From assembly GCA_013287265.1 (NCBI GenBank), contig JABDEC010000011.1, forward strand, positions 1 through 40,568: DNA of 40,568 nt, written 5' to 3'. The first letter of the stretch is position 1. The number at the start of each line of letters is the position of its first letter. The stretch is from Candidatus Babelota bacterium (GTDB taxonomy: Bacteria > Babelota > Babeliae > Babelales > JABDEC01). Below, piece after piece: positions 22,988 to 31,772 of the stretch. The notes beneath the pieces were generated by a model. It did no database searches. It was not told where the DNA came from and saw only the letters and a list, made by a program, of their open reading frames with translations. Both the position numbers and the translations under genes were made by a program.

Positions 22988-23818
22988 ATGCCAGAAATTC
23001 CTGAAGTTGAAGGATTTAAATATGTTATAAAAGTGCATTGTTTAAAAAAGAAAATTATTGATATTGATTCTTCTGACAAAAAGCTAATTAAACATAATTA
23101 TGCAGATTTTAAAAAAAATTTAATTGGCCATGAATTTGTTTCAACTGAAAGAAGAGGAAAATATTTATTAATTAAATTAAATGCATCAGATTATACTTTG
23201 GTTATGCATTTTGCAATGACTGGCTTTTTAGTTTATTCAAAAGACAGTCAAAAAGTAAAATTTTCAAAAGTTAATTTTTATTTTAAAGATAAAACAATTT
23301 TACATTGGATAAGTGTTAGAAAGTTTGAAAAAATCTGGCTAATTAAAAGTTTTAGAGAAATTCCTGGCTTAAATAATTTAGGACCAGATCCTTTAAAATT
23401 AACAAAAAAAGAATTTATAGATTTACTGAATAATAATAAATCAAAAAATGTTAAAGATTTCTTAATGGATCAATCAATAATTTCCGGCATTGGTAATGAA
23501 TATTCTGATGAAATTCTTTTTCAATCAAGTATTGATCCACATCATAAAATAAAAGATTTAACAGGAAATCAACTGTTAAAAATTTATAATGAAACTCATA
23601 AAGTTTTAAAATATTCAATTGCATTAAGATTAAAAGATATTAAAAAATATTCTGAAAGAAATTTCTTTTTAAAAAGCGACAGAGAAACATTTAAATCATC
23701 TTATCTTCAGGCGCACAGACACACTGACATGATTTGTCCAAAAAATAAAAATCACAAATTAAAAAAAGTAACTATTGCAGGCCGTTCATCATATTATTGC
23801 CCAAAGGATCAAAAATGA
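22988..23818 (+). CDS. mutM: Formamidopyrimidine-DNA glycosylase
   Basis: 276 residues. Base-excision enzyme for oxidised purines; catalytic Pro2-Glu3 (MPEIPEVEGF) and the hairpin Lys (RRGKYLLIKL) are present, as is the H2TH region with GIGNEYSDEILFQS. The C-terminal finger is unusual: CPKNKNH ... AGRSSYYCPKDQ keeps the G-R loop but has lost two of four canonical Cys. Overlaps the ligase gene by ATGA, a two-gene repair operon. Confidence 0.92.
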   Translation: MPEIPEVEGFKYVIKVHCLKKKIIDIDSSDKKLIKHNYADFKKNLIGHEFVSTERRGKYLLIKLNASDYTLVMHFAMTGFLVYSKDSQKVKFSKVNFYFKDKTILHWISVRKFEKIWLIKSFREIPGLNNLGPDPLKLTKKEFIDLLNNNKSKNVKDFLMDQSIISGIGNEYSDEILFQSSIDPHHKIKDLTGNQLLKIYNETHKVLKYSIALRLKDIKKYSERNFFLKSDRETFKSSYLQAHRHTDMICPKNKNHKLKKVTIAGRSSYYCPKDQK

Positions 23819-24816
23819 ATCATTTATTAGAAAAACTTGAGCCATCTTTAAAGAAAAAATTAATAAATAAAAAAATGCCTGATTTTGAAATACCAATGTT
23901 AGCAACTTTAACAAAAAAATATTTTTCAGACAAAAATTGGATTTTTGAAAAAAAATTTGATGGCGAAAGATGTTTTATATACAAAAATGGAAGTAATGTT
24001 TTTTTAAAATCCCGTAATGATAAATTATTAGATGGCAGTTACCCGGAGATAATTCAGGCAGCAAAACATTTTAAAGTTGATCAAATTATTTTAGATGGTG
24101 AAGTAGTTTCTTTTAAAGGCAAAAATACCAGTTTTGAAATGTTACAAAAGCGCTTAGGTTTAAAAAACCCCCAAAAAGCTTTGCAAACCGGTGTCAAAAT
24201 TTATATTTATGTATTTGATATTTTATATTTAGATGGATACGAGCTGTGCGATTTGCCATTACTAACAAGAAAATTAATTTTAAAAAAAGCAATTAATTTT
24301 AAAGATCCAATTAGATTTACAACACATAAAGATACATATGGCTTAAAATATTTTAAAGAGGCGTGCAAAAAAAAATGGGAAGGAATAATGGCCAAAAAGG
24401 CAGACAGTAAATATGTGCACGTGAGATCCAGAAGCTGGCTAAAATTTAAATGTGTTGCTGATCAGGAATTAGTTGTTGGAGGTTATACGGAATCTGTAAA
24501 AAGAGATGGTTTTGGTTCATTGCTTTTGGGATATTATAAAAATAAAAAGTTAATTTTTGCCGGAAAAGTAGGAACAGGATTCTCGCGTGATTTTATTGAA
24601 GATTTCTTTAAAAAATTGCAAAAAATAGAAATTGCAAAAAATCCATTTTCTTCTGACGAGATGTTAAAAAAAAATGTTCATTTTGTTAAACCATTTTATG
24701 TCGCGGAAATCGGTTTTGAAGAATGGACAAAAGATAATAAATTGCGTCAACCAAGATTTCAGGGCCTAAGATATGATAAAGCTGCAAAAGATGTGGTAAA
24801 AGAAACGCCGAAATAG
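23815..24816 (+). CDS. ATP-dependent DNA ligase (LigD ligase-domain type)
   Basis: 333 residues from the ATG at 23815, overlapping the mutM stop; AAAGGATC lies ahead. Adenylation motif EKKFDGERC with the nucleotidyl Lys at ~47, LDGEVVSFKG (motif III), KKWEGIMAKKAD (motif IV), SRSWLKFKC (motif V) and an OB-fold with GKVGTGFS. It matches the stand-alone LigD-type ligases used in end joining or repair. No ku gene is in the window. Confidence 0.93.
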   Translation: MNHLLEKLEPSLKKKLINKKMPDFEIPMLATLTKKYFSDKNWIFEKKFDGERCFIYKNGSNVFLKSRNDKLLDGSYPEIIQAAKHFKVDQIILDGEVVSFKGKNTSFEMLQKRLGLKNPQKALQTGVKIYIYVFDILYLDGYELCDLPLLTRKLILKKAINFKDPIRFTTHKDTYGLKYFKEACKKKWEGIMAKKADSKYVHVRSRSWLKFKCVADQELVVGGYTESVKRDGFGSLLLGYYKNKKLIFAGKVGTGFSRDFIEDFFKKLQKIEIAKNPFSSDEMLKKNVHFVKPFYVAEIGFEEWTKDNKLRQPRFQGLRYDKAAKDVVKETPK

Positions 24817-24828
24817 AATTCAATTAAT

Positions 24829-25329
24829 TTACACTATTCCTTCCTCCCCTTCCAAAATTTCTTTATTTTCTTTGAATTCAGCAAGAATTGAAAATGGTAA
24901 ACCTTTGTAATAACTGAAAATTATATTAACTAAATTTGGATGTAAATTTGCTAAACTTTCAAATAGTTCTTCTTTTTTTATTTCAGGATTTTCGATTATT
25001 GAAAACTTTAAATCCTTACTATTTAATTGATCTGGAGAAAATTTTTTAATACGAAAGGACATTTCTTCGGGCGAGTATATAACAATTTTTGGAAATGTGT
25101 TATTGTCGAAAGTTAATTTAGAGCTTTCAACTTCTTGATTTGGCTTTAAATCAAATTTTATTCTTTGCCTATCTATTAAATAGCTACCTATTCTCCCCTC
25201 ACTAACTCTTTTTCTCAACCTCCACATTTGGCCCGAAATGTCGTAATTTGTTTTATTTTGCAAAATAAATGAATTTGTCGAACCAAAATAAATCAAATTA
25301 AAGATCAAAAATAAAAATTTATATTTCAT
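24829..25329 (-). CDS. Secreted protein with possible truncated F-box motif
   Basis: 166 residues from the ATG at 25329 (GAGGAG upstream; an ATG at 25344 overlaps that site). Signal peptide KYKFLFLIFNLIYFGSTNS, then a beta-rich domain (ILQNKTNYDISGQMWRLR; IKFDLKPNQEVESSK), whose FDLKPN motif recurs in the 26625 protein. Near the C-terminus, LANLHPNLVNIIFSYYKG resembles the first helix of an F-box (L-P-x3-I-I-x-Y-L), but a full domain is not evident. Candidate host-directed protein. Confidence 0.55.
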   Translation of the reverse strand: MKYKFLFLIFNLIYFGSTNSFILQNKTNYDISGQMWRLRKRVSEGRIGSYLIDRQRIKFDLKPNQEVESSKLTFDNNTFPKIVIYSPEEMSFRIKKFSPDQLNSKDLKFSIIENPEIKKEELFESLANLHPNLVNIIFSYYKGLPFSILAEFKENKEILEGEEGIV

Positions 25330-25432
25330 TGCTTTTCTCCTCATGCTTTTAGTTTATTAAATTTTATTATAATAAATCAAGAAAAAATCAATTCAGACTG
25401 AAAATGTGTATAGAAATCTGTTATAAAAACCC

Positions 25433-25462
25433 TTGTTTTTCATATTTTGATTATGTTACAAT
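25433..25462 (+). promoter_or_regulatory. Shared promoter block, copy 2
   Basis: Identical over 30 bases to 15538-15567, with -35 TTGTTT and extended -10 TGTTACAAT. It lies 22 bases before the ATG at 25484. Confidence 0.65.
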
Positions 25463-25483
25463 TAGTAAAAATGGAGAGGAATT

Positions 25484-25693
25484 ATGAAATATATAAGAAA
25501 TTTACTCATATTATTATCTTTTTGCTTGAATGAAGATTTAGTTAAAGCTCAGCGCTGTGTAATAACATGTAATAATTTTGAACCCATACGCATTGAGAGT
25601 ATAACAGATTTACCTAAAATTTGGTGTAATGAGCGTTTAGCACGAAGGAGATGCCATTCTAATAATTCCAGCGCAGTTTGGGAGGAAATATGA
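25484..25693 (+). CDS. Small secreted Cys-containing protein
   Basis: 69 residues. Signal peptide KYIRNLLILLSFCLNEDLVKA, then a short mature part with four Cys (RCVITCNNFEP ... WCNERLARRRC). It has the same promoter block as the 15586 gene. GGAGAGG precedes the ATG. The stop overlaps the next start (ATGA), so the two are co-translated. Not recognised. Confidence 0.62.
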   Translation: MKYIRNLLILLSFCLNEDLVKAQRCVITCNNFEPIRIESITDLPKIWCNERLARRRCHSNNSSAVWEEI

Positions 25694-26076
25694 AGAAATT
25701 GAGTTTCATTTTGTCGATTTTGTTAATAAATTTAATAAATGCAAGAACAGTTAACGTTTTTAATCCCACTCTTGCTAATTTAACATTTGTAGTTTGGCCA
25801 GATAACACATATACGCCAATTCCATCTGGTGAATCGCGCAATATAAATTTACAAAATGTAAATTCAAGTGCGTATTTATCTCCTTCAACGGGTAAGAACC
25901 CAAAGCCAGCTGAGTTGCCAGGAGATATATGTTATTACATGGATAGCAATGCACGGCCAGGTATCAATCAAAAATTTCAATTTACTAATGCAAATAACTA
26001 TATTTTAAGATTAGATGGTTGCCAAAAAAATATGATGGGAAATTGTGTTTGTTATGTTAAAATTCAACCAGGATAA
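25690..26076 (+). CDS. Secreted beta-rich protein
   Basis: 128 residues from the ATG at 25690, directly after GGGAGG and overlapping the upstream stop. Signal peptide KKLSFILSILLINLINA, then RTVNVFNPTLANLTFVVWPD, YTPIPSGESRNINLQNVN and a C-terminal Cys pair (CQKNMMGNCVCYVKIQPG). The layout (strand, P-x-x-x-x-x-x-I-x-L turn, strand) suggests a small beta-sandwich like those at 24829 and 26625. Unknown function. Confidence 0.62.
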   Translation: MKKLSFILSILLINLINARTVNVFNPTLANLTFVVWPDNTYTPIPSGESRNINLQNVNSSAYLSPSTGKNPKPAELPGDICYYMDSNARPGINQKFQFTNANNYILRLDGCQKNMMGNCVCYVKIQPG

Positions 26077-26079
26077 ATT

Positions 26080-26412
26080 TTATTCTTTAATGACAGGATA
26101 ATCATTTTTTCGCCATTCAGTCATGCCGCCTTCATAACCAAAAAGATTTTTAAATCCTTTTTTGTCTAAAAATTCAAAAACATTTTTGTCTAAGTTACAG
26201 TCAAAATCTGAACAATATAAAACAATTTCTTTATTTTTGTTCCATTTTTCTACATGTTTTTGTAATTCTTCAAAGGATATATTCATTGAATTTTTTATTC
26301 TGCAATCTTCATAAGTGTTGCGTGTTAAAACATTGATAACAATTAAATCAGAGTTTTGTTTAATTTTGTCATTTAATTCTTTAGCAGTTAATTTTTTTAT
26401 ATCTTTCATCAT
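26080..26412 (-). CDS. Rhodanese-domain protein
   Basis: 110 residues, single rhodanese domain: VINVLTRNTYEDCRIKNSMN, active-site loop LYCSDFDC with the catalytic Cys, then GYEGGMTEWRKNDYPV. Sulfurtransferase or cysteine-based carrier of the cytoplasm. Convergent with the 25690 gene. Confidence 0.9.
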   Translation of the reverse strand: MMKDIKKLTAKELNDKIKQNSDLIVINVLTRNTYEDCRIKNSMNISFEELQKHVEKWNKNKEIVLYCSDFDCNLDKNVFEFLDKKGFKNLFGYEGGMTEWRKNDYPVIKE

Positions 26413-26537
26413 AAATTAGTTTCCCTTTTTGATTATTGTATCAAATAAATCAGGAGTAAAGTCAATGATATAAATATTTCATTTTAAACATGAAAATAAT
26501 CTAATTTTCAGGTTCAAAATCTTCATTTTTTAAACAC

Positions 26538-26567
26538 TTGATTTTTTGTTATATAATTTGTTACTGT
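26538..26567 (+). promoter_or_regulatory. Predicted promoter of the ankyrin gene at 26625
   Basis: TTGATTTTT with extended -10 TGTTACTGT at exactly the same spacing as the boxes at 15538 and 25433; 57 bases from the ATG. A TATAAT inside the spacer (26552) is an alternative -10. Confidence 0.4.
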
Positions 26568-26624
26568 TAGAATAGAAAGGCTGAATTATCGTTATTTGAC
26601 AACATTTATTAAAAAGGAAAAAAT

Positions 26625-27347
26625 ATGTTCTACGGTTCAAATAAATTAAAAATATCATTAATTTTATTATTGTCATTAGTTGCTTCAAATTCTTACCCAG
26701 ATTTCATTATCAGAGTGCAAAGTCCGGGCTTTGATGGAAAAGAAATAAAAAAATTTGACATTAAAATACTGAAATCCCAAGATTATCAGTTCGATCTTAA
26801 ACCAAATATTGATTATTATCTCAACCTTAAAACAAATGGTTATATCCAAATCAACATAGCCGATGCAAATGACAAAATATTTTATTACACATTTCGTCCT
26901 TCAGACAATGTGAAATATATGATTAATATACCTGGCGAAGAAATTTGTCCTGATTCATGGAAAAAAATCTCTATTAACAATTATTATCTCTGTTTAAAAG
27001 AAGAAAGTTTAAAAGGATTAATTGAATTATTAGAAGCAGTAAAAAATCAAAGAAATTCGGATGTTCAAAAATTATTGGAAGATGGAACAAATCCTTCAAT
27101 TCCAAACAAATTAGGATTTAATGCTTTAACATTGGCAATAACAAATGGATATCCTGAAACTGTTACAACTATTCTTGAAACTTTAGCTAAAATGGGCAAA
27201 ACAGAATTAATTACAGAATTAGTTAATACTCGTGATAGGCAAGGCGAGACTCCATTACAATTAGCAAACCGATTAAAGAAACAAAATTCTGCAGAAGAAG
27301 CTTATCAAAAAATAAGTAAAATTTTACAAGATAATGGAGCGAAATAA
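26625..27347 (+). CDS. Secreted ankyrin-repeat protein
   Basis: 240 residues. Signal peptide SLILLLSLVASNSYPD (~13-28), a beta domain (IRVQSPGFDGKEIKKFDI; YQFDLKPNIDYYLNL) sharing FDLKPN with the 24829 protein, then at ~125-235 two to three ankyrin repeats (VQKLLEDGTNPSIPNKLGFN, ALTLAITNGYPETV, RDRQGETPLQLANRLKK). A likely host-interaction protein. AAAAGGAAA precedes the ATG, and a strong terminator follows. Confidence 0.8.
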   Translation: MFYGSNKLKISLILLLSLVASNSYPDFIIRVQSPGFDGKEIKKFDIKILKSQDYQFDLKPNIDYYLNLKTNGYIQINIADANDKIFYYTFRPSDNVKYMINIPGEEICPDSWKKISINNYYLCLKEESLKGLIELLEAVKNQRNSDVQKLLEDGTNPSIPNKLGFNALTLAITNGYPETVTTILETLAKMGKTELITELVNTRDRQGETPLQLANRLKKQNSAEEAYQKISKILQDNGAK

Positions 27348-27370
27348 ATTTTTTATTCTCTAAATTCATA

Positions 27371-27404
27371 AAAGAAAGCTTCTAAACTACAAGCTTTCTT
27401 TGCT
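27371..27404 (+). terminator. Intrinsic terminator of the ankyrin gene
   Basis: Perfect 11-bp stem AAAGAAAGCTT / AAGCTTTCTTT with a 9-base loop, 24 bases after the ankyrin stop. T-rich after the stem. Confidence 0.75.
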
Positions 27405-27462
27405 TTAAATCATTGCTTTTAGCTTCAAAGATTTGTTAAATTAATAAAATAAAGGAGAATAT

Positions 27463-27951
27463 ATGAAAAATATGTTACACAAAACAAAGATCAGTATTCC
27501 TGAAAAAAAACGTATTGAATTAATAAAAATGTTAAATAAATCTTTGGCTTCAACTTCTGATTTATCAATTCAAATGAAACACGCGCATTGGAATATAAAA
27601 GGAAAAGAATTTATTGCTCTTCACAAACTTTTTGATGAAATTGCAGAAGAAGTTGAAAATCAGGTCGATGTTATAGCAGAACGCGTTACAAGTTTAGGTG
27701 GAACAGCATTGGGAACTGTTCAGGAAATTGTAAAAAATACAAATTTAAGAACTTTTCCAATAGATATTTTTGATCTTGAAAAAATTATTACTCATTTGTC
27801 TCATAATTTTGCTATTCTTGGCGAATTAGCAAGAGATCACATGGATGCATCTGAAAAACTTGATGATATGGCAACAAATGACGTTTATATTGATTTAGCA
27901 AGAATGTTAGATAAAAATCTCTGGTTTTTAGAAGCACATCTGCAGAAATAA
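27463..27951 (+). CDS. dps: Dps family ferritin-like protein
   Basis: 162 residues. Dps ferroxidase signature: MKHAHWNIKGKEFIALHKLFDE (positions ~37-58), then EVENQVDVIAERVTSLGG. Forms a 12-mer that stores iron, removes peroxide and may coat DNA. The C-terminal helix ends in DKNLWFLEAHLQ, typical. Strong AAAGGAG. Faces the erythromycin-esterase-like gene. Confidence 0.94.
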   Translation: MKNMLHKTKISIPEKKRIELIKMLNKSLASTSDLSIQMKHAHWNIKGKEFIALHKLFDEIAEEVENQVDVIAERVTSLGGTALGTVQEIVKNTNLRTFPIDIFDLEKIITHLSHNFAILGELARDHMDASEKLDDMATNDVYIDLARMLDKNLWFLEAHLQK

Positions 27952-27953
27952 AT

Positions 27954-29258
27954 TTATAATCCTGAAGGATATGTTTCCGGAACTTCGCCATCAATCCATT
28001 TTGAAGTTTTTTCAAGTGGTTCTAGTGCAGTAGTTTTATCACAATGAATAACTGCATCAAACTGATTTTCTAAATCAGCATAAAAATAATGACTCATTCT
28101 TTCTGTTTGCGGCATATAAACTACTCCAATAGCACGTTCTAATAAATTTTTTGGTATTAAATTTTTTTCATTTAATATTAATAAAAAATTTGCAATCCCA
28201 ATTTGATGAAATAAAAATTCATAACTTTCGGGTAATGCATTTCTTATTATTTTGCGCTCAACTGGATTATCCCAATTTGAAGCTGCTGACACAGTACCAT
28301 TATAAGTTGTAAATCCAAGGCTGAAAGAATTATTATTAAATTTTTCTTTTACCAGCTGGCCTATATTAAATTCTTCTTGCAATGACATTTGTGTAAATGC
28401 TGAATTACCAATATGAGAATTATGAGCCCAAACTATTATTTTGGGTTTTTTAATACCTTTCTTGTTATAATATTTAATAATTTCTTCAAGAGTTTCCATC
28501 ATGTGAGAATCTCTTAAATTCCAATTATTAACTTCGTTAATATACAAAGACCGATAATAAATTTCAGAATTTTTAACTACTTTCGCATTTTGCATCAGAT
28601 AAAATGAATCATCTTGTGATATTTTTTTTTCTTTTATTAATTTCCATTGAAGATTTTCTAAATTTTTTAGTTCCTGAATTACTTCATTTTGACAGCTTTC
28701 AGATAATTGTGAAAATACATAATATCCGTAAGCTTGGGGATCTCGTCTGAATTGTTCAAAACATGAATAATAATATTTTGCTTCGTCTGCAGCTTTTGCG
28801 TCAACCTTTTCTAAATAAGAAATTATTACATCAACTGATTTATACATGCTATAAAGGTCAAGGCCAAAAAAATTAATTTTTTCTTTTTTTTCTTTATTAA
28901 AATCTTTTAGCCAGATAATTAATTTTAAAATTTCTGTATTTTGCCACATCCATGTCGGGAATCTATTAAAAACAGATAAAGATTCTTTTGGGTCAGAAAA
29001 ATTATCATCAGTAATAAAATTATTAATTTGATAAGCGTCCGGCCAATCACCTTCAATTGTAATTGCATTAAAGTTTTTTTCAGTAATTAATTTTTTACTA
29101 ATTTCCGCTCTCATTTCATAAAATTCTTTTGTTCCATGAGTTGCTTCGCCCAAAAGAACAATTTGCGCATTTCCGATTTCATTTAAAATATTTTCGTATG
29201 CTTTTTCATCAAAATAAATGGCTTTATTTTTGATTTTTTCAATATAATTTTTGTTCAA
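27954..29258 (-). CDS. Erythromycin esterase-like protein
   Basis: 434 residues. Starts from TTG, supported by AGGAG six bases upstream. Contains VLLGEATHGTKEFYEMRAEI, ITIEGDWPDAYQINNF, WAHNSHIGNS and HYFYADLENQFDAVIH, the conserved blocks of the EreA/EreB superfamily, including the E-x-T-H-G-T catalytic His region. Most members are not macrolide esterases; actual substrate unknown. Confidence 0.9.
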   Translation of the reverse strand: MNKNYIEKIKNKAIYFDEKAYENILNEIGNAQIVLLGEATHGTKEFYEMRAEISKKLITEKNFNAITIEGDWPDAYQINNFITDDNFSDPKESLSVFNRFPTWMWQNTEILKLIIWLKDFNKEKKEKINFFGLDLYSMYKSVDVIISYLEKVDAKAADEAKYYYSCFEQFRRDPQAYGYYVFSQLSESCQNEVIQELKNLENLQWKLIKEKKISQDDSFYLMQNAKVVKNSEIYYRSLYINEVNNWNLRDSHMMETLEEIIKYYNKKGIKKPKIIVWAHNSHIGNSAFTQMSLQEEFNIGQLVKEKFNNNSFSLGFTTYNGTVSAASNWDNPVERKIIRNALPESYEFLFHQIGIANFLLILNEKNLIPKNLLERAIGVVYMPQTERMSHYFYADLENQFDAVIHCDKTTALEPLEKTSKWIDGEVPETYPSGL

Positions 29259-29365
29259 ACTAATCTCCTTTATTTTTTAAAAAATTAATATTTTCTTAAT
29301 TTTATTTACAAGGATTAATTTGAATTTATAAATTCAATAAAAATAAAAAAAATGAAAAAATTAGT

Positions 29366-29896
29366 ATGATAATTTTTACTATCGGTCATTCCACAAGAAC
29401 TTTGCATGAATTTTTAGAAATCTTAAAGAAATATAAAATCAATCAGTTGATTGATATCAGAACAATGCCTCGCTCCCGGCATAATCCACAATTTAATATG
29501 AATACCTTTGCAAAATTTTTAAGAAATAGAAAAATAAATTACAGGCACATGAAAGGATTAACAGGTTTTAGGCATGCAAAGAAAGATTCAATAAATTCAG
29601 TTTTTTATAATAAATCATTTAGAGGTTTTGCAGATTACATGCAAACATATAAATTTAAAAAAAATTTAAAAAAATTAATTAGTTATGCAAAGAAAAAAAG
29701 AATTGTTTTAATGTGCGCTGAAATATTGCCGTTCAGATGTCACAGATCTTTGATTGGCGATGCACTTGTTGCAAAGCATATTGTTGTAAAAGATATTTAT
29801 AATTTAAATTCTGTAAAAAATCATGAAATTAGAGATTTTGCCAAAATACGAAAAGACAGATCAGTTTATTATCCAAAAATGAATCAAAATTTATAA
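29366..29896 (+). CDS. DUF488 family protein
   Basis: 176 residues. FTIGHSTRTLHEFLEILKK, DIRTMPRSRHNPQFN, YRHMKGLTGFR and LMCAEILPFRCHRSLIGDAL: the full DUF488 pattern, including the C-A-E-x5-C-H-R cysteine motif. Function of the family is unknown. The 3' end overlaps the convergent outer-membrane gene by 13 bp. Confidence 0.92.
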   Translation: MIIFTIGHSTRTLHEFLEILKKYKINQLIDIRTMPRSRHNPQFNMNTFAKFLRNRKINYRHMKGLTGFRHAKKDSINSVFYNKSFRGFADYMQTYKFKKNLKKLISYAKKKRIVLMCAEILPFRCHRSLIGDALVAKHIVVKDIYNLNSVKNHEIRDFAKIRKDRSVYYPKMNQNL

Positions 29897-30762
29897 GAAA
29901 AATTGATTGAAGCGTAATATTTATCTTTTTTTTGATCGCCAAACAAATGTTGATAAATAAACCAAGAAATTCCTCCATGAATTGCTATTTTTTGTGTTGA
30001 AAAAAATAAAGATGCGCCTAAAAGAATTTCATTTCCGCCGGTATTTAAGTTAATTTTGCCTGCAATTTTGTCTTTTTGCGAATATGTGCCATCAAATTCT
30101 ATCATCCAATTAAAAATAAATTTTTCTTTTTTGTACCAAATATTTTTACTTAATCCTAATTGATACAAAAATTGATTTCCGAATTTAGTATTAAAATGGT
30201 TTGTAGTTAATATTGCCCCAGATGAAGCATAATAATACCAATCAGTTGCAGTATGGCTAGCTGTCAGACCAAGAAAAAAACTGGATGAACCAAAACCTGT
30301 TGGTGGAATTTTTAAATAATTGCCGTTTGAAAATCTTAATCCCGTTACAAGAGTTATTACGTCGATTGAATTTTTATGATATTTTGCATACAAAATATAT
30401 TCGGTTTGAACAAGTAAATCTTCAATCCCTTGTGAGCAATGATGGTCCAATTGTTGTTTTATTGTGTAAGGAAATTCAATGAAAATAGAAATGTGATCAG
30501 TTATTCCATAAAGAACTTTAGTTAAAATTCTTTCATCTTTTTTATTTTTTCCTTTTAAATAATCAACATATATACTTGCCAATGTATCATATTTATCTAA
30601 AATATTTTGCCCAAAACTAATTAATGGTCCTGGTTGCTGAGAGATCGGCAATGAAAAATTTCCAATTCTTGGTACGCTATATCTTCCCTGGCCATCAACC
30701 TCATCAACTTCTTTTGTTAAGCAGAAAGAAAACGTTAGTAATAAAATAATTAGTTTTTTCAT
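29884..30762 (-). CDS. Outer-membrane beta-barrel protein
   Basis: 292 residues. Signal peptide KKLIILLLTFSFCLT. Alternating-residue strands through the rest (YGITDHISIFIEFPY; VITLVTGLRFSNG; FGSSSFFLGLTASHTAT), ending YASINFSYKF with the terminal Phe expected of BAM substrates. The layout resembles transporter/MetA-pathway-type barrels (Phenol_MetA_deg-like). Begins immediately after the MBL stop, so co-transcribed with it. Confidence 0.72.
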   Translation of the reverse strand: MKKLIILLLTFSFCLTKEVDEVDGQGRYSVPRIGNFSLPISQQPGPLISFGQNILDKYDTLASIYVDYLKGKNKKDERILTKVLYGITDHISIFIEFPYTIKQQLDHHCSQGIEDLLVQTEYILYAKYHKNSIDVITLVTGLRFSNGNYLKIPPTGFGSSSFFLGLTASHTATDWYYYASSGAILTTNHFNTKFGNQFLYQLGLSKNIWYKKEKFIFNWMIEFDGTYSQKDKIAGKINLNTGGNEILLGASLFFSTQKIAIHGGISWFIYQHLFGDQKKDKYYASINFSYKF

Positions 30763-31452
30763 TTAAATTTTTATTTCCAAACCATCATAACCAACAATAA
30801 TTTCTAAATTATTTTCTTGGGATAATTTTTTAAAAAAATCTTTTGATTTTCTTATATCTTTATAAAACCATGCTCCAAAATGCATAAAAATTATTTTATC
30901 TGTGTAATCTTTAAATAGATTTATTAAATTGGGAATTCCTGTGTGTCCAAAAATTTGGCCCGCTTTGCTTCTTCTTACCATTCCACCTTTTCTTTTATAA
31001 CTGCTTTCGGTAATTATTAAATTTAAATTTTTTAATAAATGATGATATTTTTTTTCTATCCAAATCATATCCCCGGTATAAAGTATTTTTTTGTTTTTAT
31101 GTTCAATTAAATAAGCATTTGATTTAACTTTTATACTATGAATCGTTGGAATTGGCGTAATTTTGTAATCTTCAATTTCAAATTTTTTATTTATTATATG
31201 AATATTTAAATCATCATATTTTTCTGGAGCATAAATTGGTATTTTAATTTTTGGTTTTTCATTGTTTCTTACAAAATATGCATGATCAGGATGTAAATGG
31301 GTTATTAAAATATATTTTGGCTTGTGTTTTAAAAATTCTTTCTCACCAAAATCTAGTAATATTTTTTTGTCTAAAAGTACACCCGATTTTTTTGAATGAA
31401 ATCTTGCAGATTCTTCAATTTCACCGCGTGTTCCTAATATTTTAATTTTCAT
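30763..31452 (-). CDS. MBL-fold metallo-hydrolase
   Basis: 229 residues. Metal-binding motif THLHPDHAYF (H-x-H-x-D-H), ILYTGDMIW (second Asp), GHTGIPNLINL and IIFMHFGAW with further His. No signal peptide. RNase Z- or UlaG-like cores share this layout; substrate unresolved. First gene of a two-gene operon with the outer-membrane barrel. Confidence 0.85.
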   Translation of the reverse strand: MKIKILGTRGEIEESARFHSKKSGVLLDKKILLDFGEKEFLKHKPKYILITHLHPDHAYFVRNNEKPKIKIPIYAPEKYDDLNIHIINKKFEIEDYKITPIPTIHSIKVKSNAYLIEHKNKKILYTGDMIWIEKKYHHLLKNLNLIITESSYKRKGGMVRRSKAGQIFGHTGIPNLINLFKDYTDKIIFMHFGAWFYKDIRKSKDFFKKLSQENNLEIIVGYDGLEIKI

Positions 31453-31532
31453 TGATTTTTTAAAATTTATTTTTTAATTTAATTTTGGTTATTTTTAAAT
31501 ATAAAAAGCAAGTACTTTAAGAAGGAGTTTCT

Positions 31533-31739
31533 ATGTGGTCGCAAAAAGAAATTATTATTTTTTTTCTTGGAGTTGAGGTGTTTCATACTTTAACACATAT
31601 TATTTTTGCGATTTCTGGCTCATTGCCAGTTAAATTTTTTTCTTTAAAATGGACAGATAAATTAAATCTTTTCGGGATTATAATTAATGCATTAATTGTT
31701 GTTGGATTATATTGGTGGTTGATGAAATTACAATACTGA
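31533..31739 (+). CDS. Small two-helix membrane protein
   Basis: 68 residues; AAGGAG upstream. Helices IIIFFLGVEVFHTLTHIIFA and IIINALIVVGLYWWLM with polar His/Thr in the first (E-V-F-H-T-L-T-H), possibly metal or cofactor contacts. Family not known to me. Stands alone between divergent and convergent neighbours. Confidence 0.6.
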   Translation: MWSQKEIIIFFLGVEVFHTLTHIIFAISGSLPVKFFSLKWTDKLNLFGIIINALIVVGLYWWLMKLQY

Positions 31740-31772
31740 TTATCTTTTAAGATTTGTGATAAAAATTTTTAT

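Noticed and set aside
22895-23038. Phe-rich N-terminal extension of the thioredoxin-fold protein
   Set aside because: It overlaps the divergent mutM start and lacks a ribosome site; the ATG at 22894 has one.
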